Shown here: one piece after another, positions 1 through 3,808 of the stretch
Numbering within the stretch: position 1 is the first letter of the stretch
Layout of the letters: every line of letters starts with the position of its first letter
Source: Casp-actino8 sp044355095
GTDB lineage: Bacteria; Actinomycetota; Acidimicrobiia; Acidimicrobiales; Ilumatobacteraceae
Direction of reading: 5' to 3'
Assembly: GCA_044355095.1 (NCBI GenBank)
Contig: JBIKYT010000098.1
Coordinates: forward strand, 1-5,915
DNA: 5,915 nucleotides
The notes under the pieces: model-generated
Databases searched by the model: none
What the model saw: the letters and a program-made list of their open reading frames with translations, nothing else
Told to the model about the DNA's origin: nothing
Translations under genes and position numbers: made by a program

Positions 1-481
1 TCACACGAATCATCAACTTTGGCGCGGGCAAACCACGGCGACTCAGTGTTTCTAAACGCTCAATTTCGTCAAAGCTGTCAACAACGATGTGTCGCACACC
101 TGTGGTGATGGCCATTTCAAGTTCTTCAATGCTCTTGTTGTTGCCATGAAGAGTGCAGCGACTTGCCGGCACTCCCCCGTGCATTGCAACGTACAACTCG
201 CCACCCGATGCAACGTCGAGTAGCAGTCCTTCTTCGCTCACCAGGCGAGCCATCGCCGAACACATAAAGGCCTTTGACGCGTAGATAACACGATCAACAC
301 CAAATGCGGCCACTGCTTCACGGCAACGCGCTCGAATGTGTTCTTCGTCGTACACAAAAAGCGGAGTGCCGTACTGCTCGGCGAGATCGGCAACCGAACA
401 ACCACCGATTGACAATGAACCATCGTTATTGACTGTTGCTGAATCGGGCAATAAATCAAGAGGAATAGGACGACTACTCAT
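1..481 (-). CDS. lysA: Diaminopimelate decarboxylase, N-terminal 160 codons (partial, runs off left edge)
   Basis: LysA is a PLP-dependent fold-type III enzyme that decarboxylates meso-diaminopimelate to L-lysine, the last step of the cytoplasmic DAP pathway. The visible part begins MSSRPIPLDLLP. It carries the PLP-binding lysine in YASKAF (K70), the DVASGGEL segment (residues 89-96) and HGNNKS (112-117), all characteristic of the alanine racemase-like TIM barrel of LysA. About 160 residues are present of a family length of roughly 420-450, so the C-terminal beta domain is outside the window. The ATG at 481 is chosen because the preceding GAGAAAG gives a modest ribosome-binding site. The argS stop lies only 9 bp upstream, so translation is probably coupled to argS. 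No frameshift or missing key residue is seen in this part. The argS-lysA pair is a known arrangement in Corynebacterium and other Actinobacteria. Confidence 0.96.
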   Translation of the reverse strand, partial: MSSRPIPLDLLPDSATVNNDGSLSIGGCSVADLAEQYGTPLFVYDEEHIRARCREAVAAFGVDRVIYASKAFMCSAMARLVSEEGLLLDVASGGELYVAMHGGVPASRCTLHGNNKSIEELEMAITTGVRHIVVDSFDEIERLETLSRRGLPAPKLMIRV

Positions 482-490
482 AAATCTTTC

Positions 491-2254
491 TCACATCTGC
501 TCTGGAGTTTCGATACCGAGTAATGCCAATCCTTGATTGAGCACTCGGGCGGTGAGGTCGCACAACGCCAAACGGCTCTGGCGAATGTTTTCGTCTTCGG
601 CCTTAAGCACCGGACAGTGTTCGTAAAACGCAGTGAATGTCGTTGCGAGTTCGTAAATGTAGGTACACAAGCGGTGTGGACTGTATTTGTCAATGGTGTC
701 GATGACTGCAGCGTTGAAAGCAAGAAGTTTGATGGCTAGTTCTCGTTCTTGCGGCTCAATTAAACTCGGCGTGATGTTGCGAACTGATTCGCGCTCAATG
801 CCGGCGCGACGGAAGATGCTGCAAATACGCGCGTGCGCATATTGCAAATACGGACCAGTGTTGCCATCAAATGACAACATTCGCTCCCAATCAAAGACAT
901 AGTCGCGCACGCGATCGGTTGAAAGATCGGCGTACTTCACTGCACCAATTCCAACCATCTGCGCGATGACTTTGCGTTCTGCTTCGGGCAAGTTTGGATT
1001 CTTTGTGGCGATTGATTCGTCGGCTCGAGTGACCGCTTCTTCTACAAGGTCGATGAACTTCAGTGGGTCACCACTGCGACTCTTCATCATCTTGCGATCG
1101 GAGCCAAGCACATTCCCGAAAGCCACGTGCACTGCTTCGTTAGGTTCGGCAAGCCAACCAGCCATGCGCGCGACGTCAAACACCATTGATAAGTGTTGAG
1201 CCTGCGGAGCACCGACGACATACAAAAGGAGATCGGCGTTCAGACGCTCAATGCGATCAATCACGCAGGCGAGGTCGCTCGTTGCGTAGTTGAATCCGCC
1301 TTGACCCTTCTGCACGATGAGCGGCAACGGGTCGCCTTCACGATTGGTATAGCCGGGTGGGAAGACAACGTCGGCACCGTCGGACTGTTGCAGAAGGCCA
1401 AGCTTGTCGAGACGCGTAATCACTTGTGGCAAGAGATCGTTATACGCGCTCTCGCCCATGAGGTCGTCATCGGTTAACAAGACACCGAGCAACTCGTAAA
1501 CAGCGTTGAAGTGTTGCGTCGAAAGATTGACGAGCAACTTCCAGAGACGGCGAGTTTCGGCATCGCCGCTTTGCAACAAAACCACGCGTGAACGCGCACG
1601 ATCTTGAAAAGTTTCATTGCCATCATTCTCGTTGCCATCAAACTTGGCGCGGGCTTGTTTATAGAAACCATCGAGGTCACCGAGCGACAAATGCTCGGCC
1701 GCTTTGGTTTCGCCAAGATCGAGCAAGTGCTCAATCAACATGCCAAAAGGAGTGCCCCAGTCGCCAATGTGATTTTCGCGAATGACATCGTGACCAACAA
1801 AGGTGAGCATGCGCACTAACGAGTCACCGATGACCGTTGTGCGTAAATGGCCGACGTGCATTTCTTTGGCGACGTTGGGGGCCGAATAGTCGACGATGAC
1901 CTTGCGCTTGGCGACGGTGCCGATTCCGAGACGAGGATCGTCGGAGACCTGCTTCAGCAGACCAGCCAAGAAGTCGTTGTTGAACGTGAGATTTAAGAAT
2001 CCCGGGCCAGCGACTTCGACCGATGAACACATGTCGGTGAGCCCACCACATTGAGCAAGGACTGCTTCGGCGACTTGGCGCGGTTGTTGACCGAGTTCTT
2101 TGGCGAGAGATAATGCGCCATTGGCCTGGGCGTCGGCACGTTCGCTAGGGCGAATGACTGGGTCGATGCCAGCGCGACCAGCGACAGCTTCGAAAGCCGT
2201 TTGCAGGGTGCTTGAAAGAATGAGCAGTGGATCGGTGCTGGTGGGAGTAGGCAT
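491..2254 (-). CDS. argS: Arginyl-tRNA synthetase, complete (587 aa)
   Basis: ArgRS is a class I aminoacyl-tRNA synthetase that attaches arginine to tRNA-Arg in the cytoplasm. The 587-residue length is normal for a bacterial ArgRS. Residues 1 to about 105 form the N-terminal Add-1 domain that contacts the tRNA D-loop. The Rossmann core starts at VDYSAPNVAKEMHVGH, with the HIGH-type motif HVGH at 133-136, followed by GDWGTPFG near 164-171. A KMSK-like loop, KMMKSRSGD, lies at 388-396, which is a variant within the range ArgRS tolerates. The DALR anticodon-binding domain starts near 454 (FDWERML, then TGPYLQYAHAR) and ends LLGIETPEQM, the typical ArgRS terminus. The ATG at 2254 is preceded by a strong GGAGGGG site with a short spacer. 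That site can be hidden in an mRNA hairpin (see 2254-2286). The gene is divergent from a tRNA-Arg and is followed after 9 bp by lysA. Confidence 0.98.
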   Translation of the reverse strand: MPTPTSTDPLLILSSTLQTAFEAVAGRAGIDPVIRPSERADAQANGALSLAKELGQQPRQVAEAVLAQCGGLTDMCSSVEVAGPGFLNLTFNNDFLAGLLKQVSDDPRLGIGTVAKRKVIVDYSAPNVAKEMHVGHLRTTVIGDSLVRMLTFVGHDVIRENHIGDWGTPFGMLIEHLLDLGETKAAEHLSLGDLDGFYKQARAKFDGNENDGNETFQDRARSRVVLLQSGDAETRRLWKLLVNLSTQHFNAVYELLGVLLTDDDLMGESAYNDLLPQVITRLDKLGLLQQSDGADVVFPPGYTNREGDPLPLIVQKGQGGFNYATSDLACVIDRIERLNADLLLYVVGAPQAQHLSMVFDVARMAGWLAEPNEAVHVAFGNVLGSDRKMMKSRSGDPLKFIDLVEEAVTRADESIATKNPNLPEAERKVIAQMVGIGAVKYADLSTDRVRDYVFDWERMLSFDGNTGPYLQYAHARICSIFRRAGIERESVRNITPSLIEPQERELAIKLLAFNAAVIDTIDKYSPHRLCTYIYELATTFTAFYEHCPVLKAEDENIRQSRLALCDLTARVLNQGLALLGIETPEQM

Positions 2255-2286
2255 AGCCCCTCCATTGTTGCCGATAGAGGCCGCTA
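2254..2286 (-). promoter_or_regulatory. Candidate RBS-sequestering hairpin in the argS mRNA leader
   Basis: On the minus strand (argS mRNA) CCUCUAU (from 2280 down to 2274) can pair with AUGGAGG (2265 to 2259) as seven pairs, one of them U-G, across an 8-nt loop. An outer UAGC/GCUA stem of four pairs (2286-2283 with 2257-2254) follows a small GG/G internal loop. The right arms contain the argS Shine-Dalgarno (2257-2263) and the A of the AUG at 2254, so the folded form would block initiation. The pairing is read directly from the sequence. Any regulatory role is inference, and a structure of this size could arise by chance. Confidence 0.4.
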
Positions 2287-2328
2287 CGAGTGGGTTAGTT
2301 ACGCGAGTGGCACGTCGGAGTTTGCAAA

Positions 2329-2373
2329 TCTGGTGCAGAATCGTTGCGAAATACGCAATGATTCTGCACCAGA
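2329..2373. promoter_or_regulatory. 20-bp near-perfect inverted repeat (hairpin) in the argS / tRNA-Arg divergent gap
   Basis: The arms 2329-2348 and 2354-2373 are complementary over 20 bp. The only non-Watson-Crick position is 2343/2359, which is G-T read on the plus strand, and the loop is 5 nt (AAATA). The right arm and its flank contain a 7-3-7 palindrome, GATTCTGCACCAGAATC at 2360-2376. No T-run follows on either strand and no gene points into it, so it is not a conventional terminator. It lies 26 bp before the tRNA and 75 bp before the argS start, where an operator or a leader RNA structure would sit. No convincing -35/-10 pair could be identified around it. Confidence 0.6.
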
Positions 2374-2398
2374 ATCACGAGGTAGTCTTCGTGTTGTT

Positions 2399-2471
2399 GC
2401 CCACGTAGCTCAGTGGATAGAGCGTCTGCCTCCGGAGCAGAAGGTCGTAGGTCCGATTCCTACCGTGGGCG
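2399..2471 (+). tRNA. tRNA-Arg, anticodon CCG
   Basis: The full cloverleaf can be folded by eye. The acceptor stem GCCCACG (2399-2405) pairs perfectly with CGTGGGC (2464-2470). T8 and A9 follow. The D arm is GCTC/GAGC with loop AGTGGATA. The anticodon stem is TCTGC/GCAGA (2425-2429 and 2437-2441) with loop CTCCGGA, placing anticodon CCG at 2432-2434, which reads the arginine codon CGG. The variable loop is AGGTC. The T stem is GTAGG/CCTAC (2447-2451 and 2459-2463) and the discriminator base is G2471. CCA is not encoded. C35, G36 and a likely A20 fit known ArgRS identity elements. The T-loop reads TCCGATT, with C at position 55 where T (pseudouridine) is nearly universal. The gene is divergent from argS, whose product should charge it. 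Confidence 0.97.
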
Positions 2472-2495
2472 CACAAGAAATAGCGATCCACAACT

Positions 2496-2549
2496 GCGAT
2501 CTGGTCTGGCGAAGTAGTAGAAAACCTCAGTTAATTCCGACCAGATCGC
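2496..2549. terminator. Inverted repeat between convergent tRNA-Arg and GDPD gene; possible bidirectional terminator
   Basis: GCGATCTGGTC (2496-2506) is perfectly complementary to GACCAGATCGC (2539-2549), giving an 11-bp stem around a 32-nt intervening segment. It occupies the 90-bp gap where rightward tRNA transcription meets leftward transcription of the lipoprotein gene, a natural place for a shared terminator. There is no clear T-tract on either side, so it is not a classical intrinsic terminator. Actinobacteria do use hairpins with poor U-tracts, so the role is plausible but inferred. A second copy of the outer arm, AGCGATC at 2482-2488, could compete for the right arm. Confidence 0.4.
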
Positions 2550-2561
2550 TCTAGTTGGATG

Positions 2562-3674
2562 TCAGGGTGCTTTGGTCGGGCTTGAGATCAAGAGGCCGTC
2601 GGCACCAAGGGTCACCAACTTGCTGTAGAACTCGGTGGTTTCTTGCGCCGAGTCATTCATCCACACCCACACGGCGCGATTTTCTGCGTGAGCACGATCG
2701 AACGTTTCTTTCGTCAACACTTCAACGCCCTCATACACCGGCGGCGCCTGCATGATCACGTCGCGCGGATCAAGTGCACCACCAGCGAGATACCAGTTGA
2801 CCAATGAGTCTTGGCCAGGGCTCGTCGCTACATCGGGGATTGCATTGCGGAACTCGGTCATGATCTCGTCACTGAATGACACAACAACGATTGACTTTTC
2901 GCGACCAGTTTCTTTGATGAGACGCGCCAACTCTTTGGCTGCTGCCTTAGCGCTTTCCAAGTCAACTTCGCCGGTTGCCGATTCTGGGATCTTGAGTTCA
3001 ACGTCGAGCACATGATTCGGGAAAGCGCGTGAGACTTCTTCAAACGTCACCATACGAAAATCATCAGCAGTGAATCCCTCGGGTGCTGGCTGATCGCCGG
3101 TGCGAACTCCGCGGTAGATGTAGGCATCATCAGCGAGTTCTTTATCAACCCACACCCCGCCCGAGAACCAATAAGCATTATCCATTGCTTGCAATTCCGC
3201 TGCAGTAAATGAACTCACAAGACCTGTGTTGTTGGTGAGACGATCAACCGTGTTGTCATGTTGCACCATCAATACACCATCGCTGCTCAACATCACGTCC
3301 ATCTCAAGAACGTCAGTGCCATTCAGTACTGCTTGCGTAAATGCGTACATTGTCGAATGCGGCCAATCAAAGTCTCCACCAGCGTGAGCGATAATGATTG
3401 GGCGATCAAGTGCAAGCAGTTCCTCAACTGTTGTTGCTTCAGGTGCAACAACTTGATCAATCGCCATCGGAGCTTCAGTCTCGGGAGCTGCGGCATCGGT
3501 TGTCGGAACAGTTGTCGCAACTTCAGTATTTGCAACAGTGTCAGTGGCACCGGTTGTCGTTGTTGCGTCATCGTCGCCACCACATGCGCCAACAAGTGTT
3601 GACAATACGACGGCGGCCGCTACAGCCGAGAAACGACGAAATGAACTATGACGAGACTTGCGATGGGTTGACAT
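2562..3674 (-). CDS. Glycerophosphodiester phosphodiesterase-family lipoprotein, divergent signature (370 aa)
   Basis: GDPD-family enzymes hydrolyse glycerophosphodiesters to glycerol 3-phosphate and an alcohol, using a metal-dependent TIM barrel. The protein begins with a lipoprotein signal: a basic n-region (MSTHRKSRHSSFRRF), a hydrophobic stretch, then the lipobox LVGAC with the lipidated cysteine at 31. A Thr/Ala/Pro/Glu-rich low-complexity tether follows (about 35-80). The barrel starts at RPIIIAHAGG (His97). It continues with LEMDV (E124, D126), VQHDNTVDR (His139, D140) and VLDVELKI (D224, E226), matching the family's two catalytic histidines and metal ligands. The canonical HRG and PENT motifs are replaced by HAG and PHST, so the exact substrate is uncertain. 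It probably acts outside the membrane in phospholipid or teichoic-type diester turnover. The ATG at 3674 is chosen because it gives a normal signal peptide. A TTG nine codons upstream (3701) with GGAG before it is an alternative start. The upstream surface-protein gene is on the same strand, 134 bp away. Confidence 0.9.
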   Translation of the reverse strand: MSTHRKSRHSSFRRFSAVAAAVVLSTLVGACGGDDDATTTTGATDTVANTEVATTVPTTDAAAPETEAPMAIDQVVAPEATTVEELLALDRPIIIAHAGGDFDWPHSTMYAFTQAVLNGTDVLEMDVMLSSDGVLMVQHDNTVDRLTNNTGLVSSFTAAELQAMDNAYWFSGGVWVDKELADDAYIYRGVRTGDQPAPEGFTADDFRMVTFEEVSRAFPNHVLDVELKIPESATGEVDLESAKAAAKELARLIKETGREKSIVVVSFSDEIMTEFRNAIPDVATSPGQDSLVNWYLAGGALDPRDVIMQAPPVYEGVEVLTKETFDRAHAENRAVWVWMNDSAQETTEFYSKLVTLGADGLLISSPTKAP

Positions 3675-3808
3675 TCGCCTATCTTGCCACCCGCCAACCA
3701 AGAACTCCGACCTCTTGGATCCCCCAAGACATGAACCTTCGGGGAAATCTCCTCAAGATTGGTCTCAGGATTCCCAAAATGGCTTGGTTTCATGAATCTA
3801 GGCTTTTG

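Noticed and set aside
2329..2373. The long hairpin as an intrinsic transcription terminator.
   Set aside because: No T-run follows on either strand and both flanking genes are transcribed away from it.
2295..2378. A 27-codon GTG-initiated reading frame on the minus strand in the argS leader, containing two arginine codons near the hairpin (possible leader peptide).
   Set aside because: There is no Shine-Dalgarno before the GTG, the arginine codons are not clustered, and the frame runs through both hairpin arms, so it is better explained by the inverted repeat.
2362..2388. TTCTGC ... TAGTCT as a sigma-70-type promoter for the tRNA.
   Set aside because: Spacing is 15 bp and both hexamers match poorly; it is not strong enough to list as a promoter.
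2255..2398. T-box riboswitch upstream of argS.
   Set aside because: No T-box core (AGGGTGGNACCGCG-like) and no specifier-loop architecture can be found in the leader.
2333..2554. A plus-strand open frame spanning the tRNA.
   Set aside because: It reads through a clear tRNA-Arg gene and the two inverted repeats, so it is incidental.
3723..3745. Weak minus-strand hairpin CCCC(G)AAG / CTTGGGG downstream of the surface-protein gene as a terminator.
   Set aside because: The stem is only 7 bp with a bulge and an 8-nt loop, and no T-tract follows.
3620..3793. A 57-codon ATG reading frame on the minus strand in the gap between the surface protein and the GDPD gene.
   Set aside because: It has no ribosome-binding site, overlaps the GDPD start out of frame by 55 bases, and shows no recognisable protein features.
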